25,338 nt of DNA from JABDOU01 sp041609995 (lineage in GTDB: Bacteria; Actinomycetota; Acidimicrobiia; Spongiisociales; SHLN01): contig JBFIPU010000034.1 in assembly GCA_041609995.1 (NCBI GenBank), forward strand, positions 1 through 25,338. Reading direction: 5' to 3'. Both the position numbers and the translations under genes were made by a program. Under the pieces are notes generated by a model. That model did not search any database. It had not been told where the DNA came from and saw nothing but the letters and a program-made list of their open reading frames with translations. This document shows positions 1 through 7,166 of the stretch, piece after piece (the first letter of the stretch is position 1; each line of letters starts with the position of its first letter).

Positions 1-1110
1 GGTCCAGGCTGAGCCATCCCAGAAGGTGCCGGTGCTGGTGTTTTTGATCATCACCTTGACCTGGCTGATTCCGGTTTCGCTGTCAGCGGCGGTGCCGGTG
101 ATGGTGACATCGTTGTCGGTGACGGTGGACCCATCGGCGGGCTCGGAGATACTCACCGACGGGGCGTTCACGTCGTTTGGTGCCCCGTAGATTGTGACTG
201 CGCCGTCGATGTCGTCGGGAAGTGGGCCGTAATCGAGTGCCGGGTTGTAACTCGGGTTCATGATCGCGGTCTCGATGTTCTCGTGCTCGAGCCCGATGGC
301 GTGACCCACCTCGTGCACTGCGACGATGCCGATGTCGAGAGCGCCCGGTGCGGCGCTACAGGACCAGTTTTCCACCTTGTCGAAGTGGATGTCCCCGGCG
401 GCCGTATCGCCGTTCGGAGGCGGGTAGTAGCCGTGGGCCAGTGTGTTGGATGGACCGTCGAAGGCGTGCGCGCCGATCCGGATGTCCGCGCCGGCGCCGG
501 CTGCGTTGAACGGCAGTCCGCTATCGGAGGCTTCGACGAACTGGATGTCGGCGACGGCCGACCACGCGTCAAAGGCAAGCTTGATATCGTCGACGAAGCA
601 CGATTGGTAGCCGGGCAGGCTCGAGATGGCCACGCTGTCGTCTGATATGCCTTCTGCTGTCAGATCAACCCCATCCGGCATGAAGCTGTACGACACGGTG
701 CCGCCCGGAAGCCCGGGTCCGGGTGCCTCGTAGCCGCCCTGAAACGGAGACCCGGCGCCCCACTTCGATCCCCACGTTGAGAACGACCCGGCCTGGGGCT
801 CGTTCGCCAGAGCCCCTTCGGCAGGGAAACGGAGCCCACCCTCATCGATGGGAAAGGGAGTATCGCCGGCTTTGCCGGACTCGATCAGACACTGATGGGC
901 GAGTTCGATGAGTTCCTCGGCCACGAGGCGAAACGTGGCCTTGTCGACCGATCCATCGCCGCTGACGTATGCGTCTCGCAGAAGCTTGAAATCCGCCTCG
1001 GCCCTCGTGGCCAGATCGCACACCTCGAGCGTCTGCGCCGTCACACCGGAGGAGGGGACTCCGAGCAGCACCAGGGCAAGGACGCCAGCAGCCACACCCT
1101 TGATCCCCAT
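1..1110 (-). CDS. Secreted matrixin-like zinc metalloprotease, C-terminally cut by window edge
   Basis: This minus-strand frame is open from an ATG at 1110 to the window edge (370 codons visible). It starts with a signal peptide (about residues 1-25, basic start, leucine/valine core, cleavage near VTAQ). The catalytic domain spans roughly residues 160-300. It has the zinc motif HEVGHAIGLEH (H266, E267, H270, H276; positions 280-315) and the Met-turn AIMNPSY around M284. The stretch LAHGYYPPPNG..GDIHFD matches the structural metal site of matrixins (M10 family). After residue 305 an Ig-like or cadherin-like repeat begins (NAPSVSISEPADGSTV) and runs off the edge, so more surface or adhesion domains are likely. 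A purine-rich AGAGGA lies just before the ATG. It is probably exported and digests extracellular protein; the substrate is unknown. It is divergent from the MFS gene. Confidence 0.85.
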   Translation of the reverse strand, partial: MGIKGVAAGVLALVLLGVPSSGVTAQTLEVCDLATRAEADFKLLRDAYVSGDGSVDKATFRLVAEELIELAHQCLIESGKAGDTPFPIDEGGLRFPAEGALANEPQAGSFSTWGSKWGAGSPFQGGYEAPGPGLPGGTVSYSFMPDGVDLTAEGISDDSVAISSLPGYQSCFVDDIKLAFDAWSAVADIQFVEASDSGLPFNAAGAGADIRIGAHAFDGPSNTLAHGYYPPPNGDTAAGDIHFDKVENWSCSAAPGALDIGIVAVHEVGHAIGLEHENIETAIMNPSYNPALDYGPLPDDIDGAVTIYGAPNDVNAPSVSISEPADGSTVTDNDVTITGTAADSETGISQVKVMIKNTSTGTFWDGSAWT

Positions 1111-1170
1111 GTCGTCCTCTCGCTCGCCCGCTGATTGGCACGCCGCCGTGGGAGTTGACGCCGTCCCCTC

Positions 1171-1191
1171 CCACCGTCGGTGGCGATCGCC
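1171..1191. promoter_or_regulatory. Two adjacent palindromes in the divergent control region
   Basis: Within the 174-base gap between the protease and the MFS gene, CCACCG-T-CGGTGG (1171-1183) runs into GGCGATCGCC (1182-1191). Both are perfect dyads. They lie about 60 bases upstream of the protease ATG and could be an operator for either gene. No protein can be named. Confidence 0.3.
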
Positions 1192-1248
1192 CCACTCTAC
1201 CGATCGGCGCCGTCCGCCTCATCCGGAGCTGTTCGCGAGACGGTGCGC

Positions 1249-1277
1249 TTCACCGAGCTGGGGCCGCCATCTAATCT
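1249..1277 (+). promoter_or_regulatory. Leaderless promoter of the MFS gene
   Basis: TTCACC (1249-1254) and TAATCT (1272-1277) are separated by 17 bases. The GTG start at 1285 lies 7 bases after the -10 box, where transcription should begin. No ribosome binding site precedes the GTG, which fits a leaderless mRNA. Confidence 0.55.
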
Positions 1278-1284
1278 CGCGACC

Positions 1285-2622
1285 GTGACAACGGATCAAT
1301 CGACGGGGGTACTTTCCCTCATTCGCAAGGGGCCGTTTGCCCGGCTCTGGTGGTCGGGGCTGCTGTCGAGCCTGGGTGACTGGGTGGCGTTCTTTGCGAT
1401 CTTGTCGCTGGCGGACCGCGTCGGTGACGAGGTGGGCATCGTGCTCGCTCTGGTCGCCCGCATCGTCCCGGCCTTTCTCTTCTCGGGGATGGGGGGAGTG
1501 CTGGCCGATCGGGTGGATCGAAAATGGCTGATGATTGCGGGCGACATCGGCCGGGCTGTGCTGGTGCTGACCCTGATCTTCATCGACTCCGTGCTCGGCC
1601 TGGTGGTTCTATCGGCCATCCTCGAGATGTTTTCGCTGCTGTTCCAGCCGGCAAAGGAGGCGACCGTCCCGAACCTGGTGCCGGAAGAGGCGCTTCCGAC
1701 CGCCAACAGCCTTTCCCTGTCGGCTGCGTACGGAACCTTCCCGATCGGGGCCGGGATCATCTGGGCTATGGGCTTCCTGCCCCGCCTCGAGACCGACCTG
1801 GCGGTCACGACCGCCGAGATCGCCGCTTTCGTGTTCGACGCAGTGACCTTCGGGCTATCGGCGTTACTGCTGGTGGGTCTCAGCGTTCCCACGTCCCGCC
1901 ACGACACCGAAGGCCGGCGTGAGGAGAAGTCGGCGCTGACGGATCTGGTCGATGGCGTGAAACTCGTGGCTGCCGACAAGGCAATCCGACCGATCGTCCT
2001 CGGCATGGGGCTGGCCCTGCTGGGAGGGGGAGTGCTGATCGTGCTCGGCAATCCGTTTGCCATCGAGGTGCTCGACGCCGATGAGCGCGGCTTCTACATC
2101 ATCCTCTTCGCGCTCGGGACCGGCGCTGCGCTGGGGATGGGAGTGATCGGTGTGCTCGGGTCTCGTATCGTCCGCCCCTCCATCTTGTTCTCCTTCAGTC
2201 TGGTGGTGATCGGGGGAGCCCTGATGGCCGCATCGAGCATCACCACCGTGTTTGGGGCCACGGCGTGGATCTTCGCAGTCGGTCTTGGGACGGGTGCGGC
2301 ATACGTGATGGGATTCACCCATCTGCAAACAGAGGTGGATGACGACTATCGGGGACGGGCGTTCGCGGCCACCCTCGCCGTGCTGCGGCTGGGGCTGCTG
2401 ATGTCGATGGGTGTGGCGTTGCCACTGAAGGCCTTGTTGGGCGGGCTGCTGCCCGGCATCATGGGCGACGGCATCCGGGCCGTCATGCTGCTCGGCGGGG
2501 CGGTGGTGTTGCTGACCGGCTTGGTTACGCTGTGGTCGCAACGCGAGACCCTCCTGGGTGCCCGGCTGTCGCCGGCGGCCCGCCAGACGCTGGATGAGGT
2601 GTCTCGACGTCGGAGCCGATAG
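1285..2622 (+). CDS. MFS transporter, probable multidrug or metabolite exporter
   Basis: A 445-residue, very hydrophobic protein with about 12 predicted membrane segments. It fits the MFS exporter group that includes EntS-like and macrolide-efflux-like members. After a short cytoplasmic N-terminus (KGPFARLWWSGLLSSLGDW), the loop after helix 2 reads GGVLADRVDRKW, matching the family G-x-L-a-D-R-x-x-R-[RK] signature. A central cytoplasmic loop (residues about 200-225, rich in R, E and K) divides the two six-helix halves. The GTG at 1285 is preferred over an in-frame ATG at 1180 because residues upstream of it do not look like MFS sequence and because a promoter sits 7 bases before it. It is followed after 15 bases by tmk. 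Substrate unknown. Confidence 0.85.
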   Translation: MTTDQSTGVLSLIRKGPFARLWWSGLLSSLGDWVAFFAILSLADRVGDEVGIVLALVARIVPAFLFSGMGGVLADRVDRKWLMIAGDIGRAVLVLTLIFIDSVLGLVVLSAILEMFSLLFQPAKEATVPNLVPEEALPTANSLSLSAAYGTFPIGAGIIWAMGFLPRLETDLAVTTAEIAAFVFDAVTFGLSALLLVGLSVPTSRHDTEGRREEKSALTDLVDGVKLVAADKAIRPIVLGMGLALLGGGVLIVLGNPFAIEVLDADERGFYIILFALGTGAALGMGVIGVLGSRIVRPSILFSFSLVVIGGALMAASSITTVFGATAWIFAVGLGTGAAYVMGFTHLQTEVDDDYRGRAFAATLAVLRLGLLMSMGVALPLKALLGGLLPGIMGDGIRAVMLLGGAVVLLTGLVTLWSQRETLLGARLSPAARQTLDEVSRRRSR

Positions 2623-2637
2623 GCAGAGAGGTCCCAC

Positions 2638-3246
2638 GTGGCGAGTGTTCGCTACATAGCGTTCGAAGGGGTCGACGGGGCCGGCAAATCCACGGTTGCG
2701 GCCCGGGTGGCGGAGGCGCTGGAGAGAGACGGGCATTCCGTCGTGTTTGTGCGCGAGCCGGGCGGTACTCCGGTCGGGGAGGCTGTGCGGTCTACGCTGC
2801 TCGATGCCGGCGACACCATGTCGCCGCGGACTGAGGCGCTCTTGTTCGCAGCCGCCCGGACCCAGCTCGCTCACGAGGTGATCCGGCCTTCCCTCCAATC
2901 GGGGTCGATCGTCGTGTCCGACCGGAGCGTCTACTCCTCTCTCGCCTATCAGGGCGGAGGACGACAAATCGGCGTCGAGGCGGTCCGGGAGCCCAATGCC
3001 TGGGGGCTCGAGGGGGTTTGGCCCGACATGGTCGTGTTGCTCGAGTTGGACGCCGGAGCCGGACTGTCACGCGAAGACGAGGCAGATCGCATCAGCCGCG
3101 AGGGCGTGGAGTTGATGGAACGCGTGGCCGCCTCGTACGAGGGGCTGGCGGACGACGAGCCCGGCGTGTTCGTGCGGGTGGACGCCTCCCGGCCTGTCGA
3201 CGACGTCGTGGCGGCATGCCTCGATGTGATTCGAGGCGCCTTGTGA
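2638..3246 (+). CDS. tmk: Thymidylate kinase
   Basis: A 202-residue dTMP kinase that phosphorylates dTMP to dTDP with ATP for DNA synthesis. The P-loop GVDGAGKST is at residues 11-19. EPGGTPVGEAVR and SDRSVYSSLAYQGGGR (the DR-x-x-x-S-x-A-Y-Q signature) bind dTMP. The LID-like stretch LSREDEADRISREG lies near residue 145. Length is usual for the family. The GTG start has a purine-rich AGAGAGG about 7 bases upstream. The gene shares a GTGA overlap with holB; tmk-holB pairing is widespread in bacteria and joins nucleotide supply with replication. Confidence 0.95.
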   Translation: MASVRYIAFEGVDGAGKSTVAARVAEALERDGHSVVFVREPGGTPVGEAVRSTLLDAGDTMSPRTEALLFAAARTQLAHEVIRPSLQSGSIVVSDRSVYSSLAYQGGGRQIGVEAVREPNAWGLEGVWPDMVVLLELDAGAGLSREDEADRISREGVELMERVAASYEGLADDEPGVFVRVDASRPVDDVVAACLDVIRGAL

Positions 3247-4244
3247 ACGACATCATCGGCCATCAACGGGTGATCAGCATGCTGTCGCGCGAATCCCGCC
3301 AGCCCGCCCACGCCTATCTCTTTGTGGGGCCGGCGTCGGTGGGCAAGGCGACAGTCGGTCACCGCTTCGCCGACCTGGTCATCAACCCTGACCAGAACCC
3401 GATCGAGACACGGCGTGTGCTCGACGAGGTACACCCGGACCTCCTCGTGGTCGAGGCCGAGGGCCGCACCGCGCTCACGGTGGAGCAGGCGCGGACCACC
3501 GTTGCCAAAGCGGCACTGGCCCCGATCGAGGCGGCCAAGAAAGTGGTGTTCTTTCCCGAGGCCGGGCTGATGAACGAACAAGCCGCCAATGCGTTGCTCA
3601 AGACGCTGGAGGAGCCTTCGCAGTCAACGGTCTTCATTCTGGTCACCGAGGCGGCCGAGGACCTCCCGACGACCATCGCCAGCCGCAGCCGGGTGGTGCG
3701 CTTTGGGCGGGTGCCGGAGTCCGAGATCGTGTCGGCCTTGGCCGAACGGGGGCATGGCAACGCGGTTCAGCTGGCAGGCATCGCCGGCGGACGGCCGGGT
3801 TTGGCACTGGCGCTGGCCTCCGGCACGGATGCTTCTGCGTTCCGTCAGGTCTGGTTGTCGATCCCGCAGCGCCTGGCGCCGACACCCGGCGTGGCCTTCA
3901 TGCTGGCCGAAGAGGTGATGGTCGCCGCTCGCCAGGTGGTGGCCGCCCTCCAGCCGTCGGATGCCCCCAAGGACCGCATCGAACGGGAGGCGCGGCGACG
4001 AATGCAGGCTCTGCTGGCAAATGGGTTGGAGATCCTGGCGAGCTGGTTTCGCGACGCTGCCGCTGCCCAATACGGCGCAGCCATCGTCAATCAGGACATC
4101 GATCCAACGTCCCTTGCCGAGGTGGCGCCGGTGCGGGCGATGCGGACCGCCGAGAGAATCATGGCCACCCACGAGTCACTCGAGGCGAATCAGCGGCCCG
4201 AGCTGGTGCTCGCCGACCTGTTTGCCGACATCGGTGCCCGGTGA
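3243..4244 (+). CDS. holB: DNA polymerase III delta' subunit (clamp loader)
   Basis: A 333-residue AAA+ clamp-loader subunit. A P-loop GPASVGKAT is at about residues 29-37. The central part has the typical LMNEQAANALLKTLEEPSQSTVFILVTE stretch (given here as a family landmark near residue 115), then IASRSRVV in place of the usual SRC motif. The cysteines of the zinc module found between Walker A and B in many delta' and DnaX proteins are absent. The C-terminal third is the helical collar region. The GTG start overlaps the tmk TGA by four bases (GTGA), and its own stop overlaps the next GTG the same way, so translation is probably coupled through the run. Confidence 0.88.
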   Translation: MNDIIGHQRVISMLSRESRQPAHAYLFVGPASVGKATVGHRFADLVINPDQNPIETRRVLDEVHPDLLVVEAEGRTALTVEQARTTVAKAALAPIEAAKKVVFFPEAGLMNEQAANALLKTLEEPSQSTVFILVTEAAEDLPTTIASRSRVVRFGRVPESEIVSALAERGHGNAVQLAGIAGGRPGLALALASGTDASAFRQVWLSIPQRLAPTPGVAFMLAEEVMVAARQVVAALQPSDAPKDRIEREARRRMQALLANGLEILASWFRDAAAAQYGAAIVNQDIDPTSLAEVAPVRAMRTAERIMATHESLEANQRPELVLADLFADIGAR

Positions 4245-5131
4245 CTGCGGTGGTGGTGGTCGGTTCGCTCAACCATGACACGACCGCGTTCGTAGATCGC
4301 CTTCCAGTCCCGGGTGAGACGGTGATGGCATCGAGGCACATCACCGACACGGGAGGAAAAGGCGCCAACCAGGCCGTGGCGGCTGCCCGGCTCGGCGCCG
4401 AGGTCTCGATGGTGGGGCGGGTCGGGGACGACGTCCCCGGGCAAGCGCTGTTGTCGGTGCTGGACGACGAAGAGATCGATCGATCGGCGGTCGTTGTGGA
4501 CACCCGACGACCGACCGGGGCGGCCTTCATCTCTGTGGGCAGCGACGGCGAAAACATGATCATCGTCAGCCCCGGCGCCAATGCACACGTGGTTCCGGAT
4601 GACCTCCCGGGTGGACCACTGGGCTCGGCAGGTGTGGTGCTGGCGCAGCTGGAGATCCCGCTCGATACCGTGGCGAGAGCGGCCGAATTGAGCAGTGGCA
4701 CCTTCATCTTGAATCCGGCTCCGGCTACTCAGATCCCGGCTGAGCTGATGGCCCAGGTGGACATCCTGGTGCCGAACCGAACGGAGGCGGAGCTGCTTTC
4801 CGGGGCACCGGCGTCGGCCGGAGCCGAAGAACAGGCCCGTGCTGCGGCCCGTATCGGGGCGCGAGCAGTCGTTGTGACGCTGGGGGCCGACGGCGCCTAC
4901 GTCTGGATGGAGGGGGTTGGACACCACCTCCCTGCTCCCGAGGTGGAGGCAGTGGACCCGACGGCGGCCGGCGACGCATTCTGTGGGGCGCTGGCGGCCG
5001 GCCTCAGCCAAGGCCTCGAGTTGATCGAGGCCGCCGAGTGGGCAGTTCTGGCGGGGGCGGTGACGGTGACCCGAGCAGGGGCCCAGTCAGCCCTGCCCAC
5101 GAGACAGGACCTGGAGGCGTTGCTTGGCTAG
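4241..5131 (+). CDS. rbsK: Ribokinase-like PfkB-family sugar kinase
   Basis: A 296-residue PfkB kinase. The N-terminal signature GGKGANQA (38-45) binds sugar. DPTAAGDAF (239-247) is the anion-hole motif with catalytic Asp245; the AAGD variant is typical of ribokinase. The N-terminus VVGSLNHDTTAFVDRLPVPGET matches ribokinases, which convert D-ribose to ribose 5-phosphate. Its GTG start overlaps the holB stop (GTGA) and its stop lies inside the start of the nucleoside hydrolase gene. That neighbour releases ribose from nucleosides, which supports ribose as substrate. Deoxyribose or another furanose cannot be excluded. Confidence 0.85.
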   Translation: MTAVVVVGSLNHDTTAFVDRLPVPGETVMASRHITDTGGKGANQAVAAARLGAEVSMVGRVGDDVPGQALLSVLDDEEIDRSAVVVDTRRPTGAAFISVGSDGENMIIVSPGANAHVVPDDLPGGPLGSAGVVLAQLEIPLDTVARAAELSSGTFILNPAPATQIPAELMAQVDILVPNRTEAELLSGAPASAGAEEQARAAARIGARAVVVTLGADGAYVWMEGVGHHLPAPEVEAVDPTAAGDAFCGALAAGLSQGLELIEAAEWAVLAGAVTVTRAGAQSALPTRQDLEALLG

Positions 5132-6068
5132 ACCCCGCCCGATCATCATCGACACCGACCCCGGCCAGGACGATGCCGTGGCCCTTTTGCTGGCGCTGGC
5201 GGTCCCAGACCGGCTCGACGTGCTGGGTATCACGACTGTGGCAGGCAATGTGCCGCTCGATGTGACCACCCGCAACGCGCTGATGATGACCGAGGTGGCC
5301 GGGCGGACCGAGGTGGGCGTCTATGCGGGTTGCGACCGGCCGATGGTGCGGGACCTGGTGACGGCCGAATACGTTCACGGAAAGACCGGCATCGACGGTG
5401 CCGACCTGCCGGAGCCGATGACTGCGGCCCGGCGCCAGCACGCCGTCGATTTCATCATTGAGACCGTCATGGGCGGGGATGAGCCAACGACCGTCTGCAC
5501 ACTGGGTCCACTGACCAACGTCGGCACCGCGTTGGAACGAGAGCCGCGCATCGCACAGAGCATCGATGAGCTGATCCTCATGGGTGGCGGTTTCTTCGAA
5601 GGCGGCAACACCACCCCCGCCGCCGAATTCAACATCTATGTCGATCCTCATGCGGCGGCCACTGTGTTCGCCAGTGGAATCCCGCTGGTACAGATGCCGC
5701 TGGACGTGACGCACAAGGCGCTCACCTCGGACGCCCGGATCGAGGCGTTCCGGCAGCTGGGCAACGAGTCGGGCAGAGCGGTGGCGGGGATGCTGGAATT
5801 CTTCGAGCGCTACGACCAGCGACGCTACGGCATCGAAGGCGCCCCGTTGCACGATCCCTGCGTCATCGCCTATCTCCTGTTGCCCGAGCTGTTCGACGGC
5901 CGCGACTGTCATGTGGCGATCGAGACGGAATCCGAGTTGACCATGGGGATGACCGTCATCGATTGGTGGGGACTGACCGACAGGGAGCCCAACTGCCGGG
6001 TCATGCACGAGATCGACGACGAGCGGTACTTCTCACTCCTCGCAGGCCAAATCGGCCGGCTTCCGTAG
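5124..6068 (+). CDS. Nucleoside hydrolase (inosine/uridine-preferring type)
   Basis: A 314-residue N-ribosyl hydrolase. The calcium-binding signature DTDPGQDDA is at residues 10-18, NIYVDPHAA near 170-178 and the second calcium/substrate motif LHDP at 242-245. It cleaves nucleosides to base and ribose in the cytoplasm. The TTG start at 5124 has an excellent GGAGG six bases upstream (5113-5117), inside the end of the ribokinase gene, and overlaps that gene by 8 bases. Hydrolase plus ribokinase makes a two-step route from nucleosides to ribose 5-phosphate. Base specificity (purine or pyrimidine) cannot be read from sequence. Confidence 0.9.
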   Translation: MARPRPIIIDTDPGQDDAVALLLALAVPDRLDVLGITTVAGNVPLDVTTRNALMMTEVAGRTEVGVYAGCDRPMVRDLVTAEYVHGKTGIDGADLPEPMTAARRQHAVDFIIETVMGGDEPTTVCTLGPLTNVGTALEREPRIAQSIDELILMGGGFFEGGNTTPAAEFNIYVDPHAAATVFASGIPLVQMPLDVTHKALTSDARIEAFRQLGNESGRAVAGMLEFFERYDQRRYGIEGAPLHDPCVIAYLLLPELFDGRDCHVAIETESELTMGMTVIDWWGLTDREPNCRVMHEIDDERYFSLLAGQIGRLP

Positions 6069-6097
6069 TCGCTGCGCCTCAAGGGTGCTCACCGGGA

Positions 6098-6148
6098 GCT
6101 GCCAACGGCAGCGGAGGTGGCGGAAGGTACCGCCGCCCGAGAGGGCGG
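6098..6148. terminator. Two hairpins between convergent genes
   Basis: GCTGCC-AAC-GGCAGC (6098-6112) and CCGCCC-GAGA-GGGCGG (6133-6148, GNRA-type loop) lie between the nucleoside hydrolase stop and the convergent VanZ-like gene. A T6 run occurs only 30 bases further on (6178-6183), so this is not a textbook intrinsic terminator. It could serve either strand. Confidence 0.4.
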
Positions 6149-6200
6149 GGGTAGGGGGAAGAAGAAGCTGAGTCGGGTTTTTTGTCAGCGTGCTGAGGTG

Positions 6201-6310
6201 GTTGCCCTCCTCAGGAGCGTGACGCGTTCCCTCAAAGCAACTCGCCCGCCGAGCGTTCCCCTCAAGCGACGCGAAGGGTTGCCTCCTCAGGAACGTGACT
6301 CCTTCCTACC
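6201..6310 (-). repeat. Imperfect direct repeat copying the 3' end of the VanZ-like gene
   Basis: About 32 bases at 6279-6310, covering the last codons and stop of the VanZ-like gene, recur with a few changes at 6201-6233 (shared core CTCAGGA-CGTGAC preceded by GTTGCC-TCCT). A shorter related pair, GCGTTCCCTCAA and GCGTTCCCCTCAA, lies at 6224-6235 and 6253-6265. This looks like local duplication downstream of the gene. Confidence 0.55.
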
Positions 6311-6955
6311 TTCCCGCGAGCCACTCGGAGAGTCGGCCGCCGCACCTCGTGCTCCTGAGGTGGGGCCGCTGAAAGAGCCCGGCCTCCGGTCTTGGAGTCG
6401 GATGAGTGCGGCGCCGGTGGCAATCGCAAGGGTGGCCGCCAGCGTGTTGAAGCCCACGTCGATCCAATCGAAGACGCGGCTGGGCAGGAAGAACTGGATC
6501 ACCTCGTCGACAAACCCGAATGCGGTGGCGATCCCCAGGGCCAGCAGACCCGGGAACCGAATCGACCCGCCCGCCTTGTTCCGCTCGCGCAACGCCGCGT
6601 AGATCAACGCGGCCAGAACGCTGTATTCGATCAGGTGGGTGCGCTCTTCCGGGATTCCCATGCGGAGGAACATCATCAAGTAGACCGCCCCGGCACCGAG
6701 GGCCACCCCGATTTGGCGGCCGGTAGGCCGGGTGTAGAGGGCCAGCATCACCAGGGCGACCAGGATCACGACGAACCCGGCAAAGAAGGTGTTGTCGAGC
6801 ATCCCCCGGTCGCGTAGCACGCCTGACAACGTGCGGGCCAGTCCGAGCGTCGCATAGATCCCCGCCACCACCACCCCGGCCCAGATCCACAGCCGTTTCT
6901 CGGTCACCGACAAGAACATGCCCAGATTGTCCCACGCGAGTATCCGCCTTTGCAT
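6287..6955 (-). CDS. VanZ-like family membrane protein
   Basis: A 222-residue protein with about five membrane segments. The VanZ-like pattern is visible: HLIEYSVLAALIYAA (the E-Y helix), then FGFVDEVIQFFLPSRVFDWIDV with the conserved D-E-x-x-Q and R-x-x-D-x-x-D, then N-T-L-A in the last helix. Founding members affect teicoplanin resistance, but most relatives have no proven role. The polar C-terminal tail (RRPGSFSGPTSGARG...) is low complexity. Two starts are possible: ATG 6955, or ATG 6919 (MFLSVTEKR), which has a GACAAT box six bases upstream and would be leaderless. It converges on the nucleoside hydrolase. Confidence 0.8.
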   Translation of the reverse strand: MQRRILAWDNLGMFLSVTEKRLWIWAGVVVAGIYATLGLARTLSGVLRDRGMLDNTFFAGFVVILVALVMLALYTRPTGRQIGVALGAGAVYLMMFLRMGIPEERTHLIEYSVLAALIYAALRERNKAGGSIRFPGLLALGIATAFGFVDEVIQFFLPSRVFDWIDVGFNTLAATLAIATGAALIRLQDRRPGSFSGPTSGARGAAADSPSGSREGRKESRS

Positions 6956-6962
6956 CGGGGAT

Positions 6963-6993
6963 CGCCCTGATCAGGGCGTACCAGTTCGTACCA
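6963..6993. promoter_or_regulatory. 16-base perfect palindrome and CGTACCA direct repeat
   Basis: CGCCCTGATCAGGGCG (6963-6978) is a perfect dyad only 8 bases from the ATG at 6955. It is followed by CGTACCA at 6977-6983 and 6987-6993, a ten-base period that puts both copies on the same DNA face. This is a likely operator region for the VanZ-like gene or for the divergent sulfur operon. The regulator is unknown. Confidence 0.4.
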
Positions 6994-7013
6994 AGCGCCT
7001 ACCCAGGGTTCTA

Positions 7014-7032
7014 GGCGGCGGAAATCGCCGCC
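7014..7032. other. GC hairpin in the divergent control region
   Basis: GGCGGCG-GAAAT-CGCCGCC is a seven-base-pair stem with a five-base loop. It lies between the palindromes and the CRP-type site, with no T-run after it. Role unknown. Confidence 0.35.
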
Positions 7033-7062
7033 TGTAGCCCACAGAACGGCTCGACCCGGGTC

Positions 7063-7082
7063 CTTGTGAAGTCATTCACAAG
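7063..7082 (+). promoter_or_regulatory. CRP/GlxR-type operator
   Basis: CTTGTGAA-GTCA-TTCACAAG is a perfect inverted repeat containing exact TGTGA-N6-TCACA (7065-7080), the consensus of the cAMP receptor protein family, including actinobacterial CRP/GlxR. Its centre (7072.5) is 61.5 bases before the start of transcription inferred from the TACGCT box at 7122, the classical position for a class I activator site. Another CRP/FNR-family member with the same half-site is possible. Confidence 0.65.
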
Positions 7083-7100
7083 CGTGACCTTGTGCCCTGG

Positions 7101-7127
7101 TTGGTGATGCAGCAGTGGGCATACGCT
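7101..7127 (+). promoter_or_regulatory. Probable promoter of the sulfur operon
   Basis: TACGCT (7122-7127) fits the TANNNT -10 box; the -35 region is poor (TTGGTG at 7101, spacing 15). A weak -35 with a well-placed upstream activator site is expected for an activator-dependent promoter. Transcription would start near 7134, leaving a leader of about 33 bases before the ATG at 7167. Confidence 0.4.
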
Positions 7128-7166
7128 GCTTCATATGCAAGAGCTGCACGAATCCAAGGAGCGGAG

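Noticed and set aside
8..1222. Plus-strand and other minus-strand frames over the protease gene
   Set aside because: They have no family-like sequence, whereas the minus-strand frame from 1110 contains a complete matrixin zinc motif and signal peptide.
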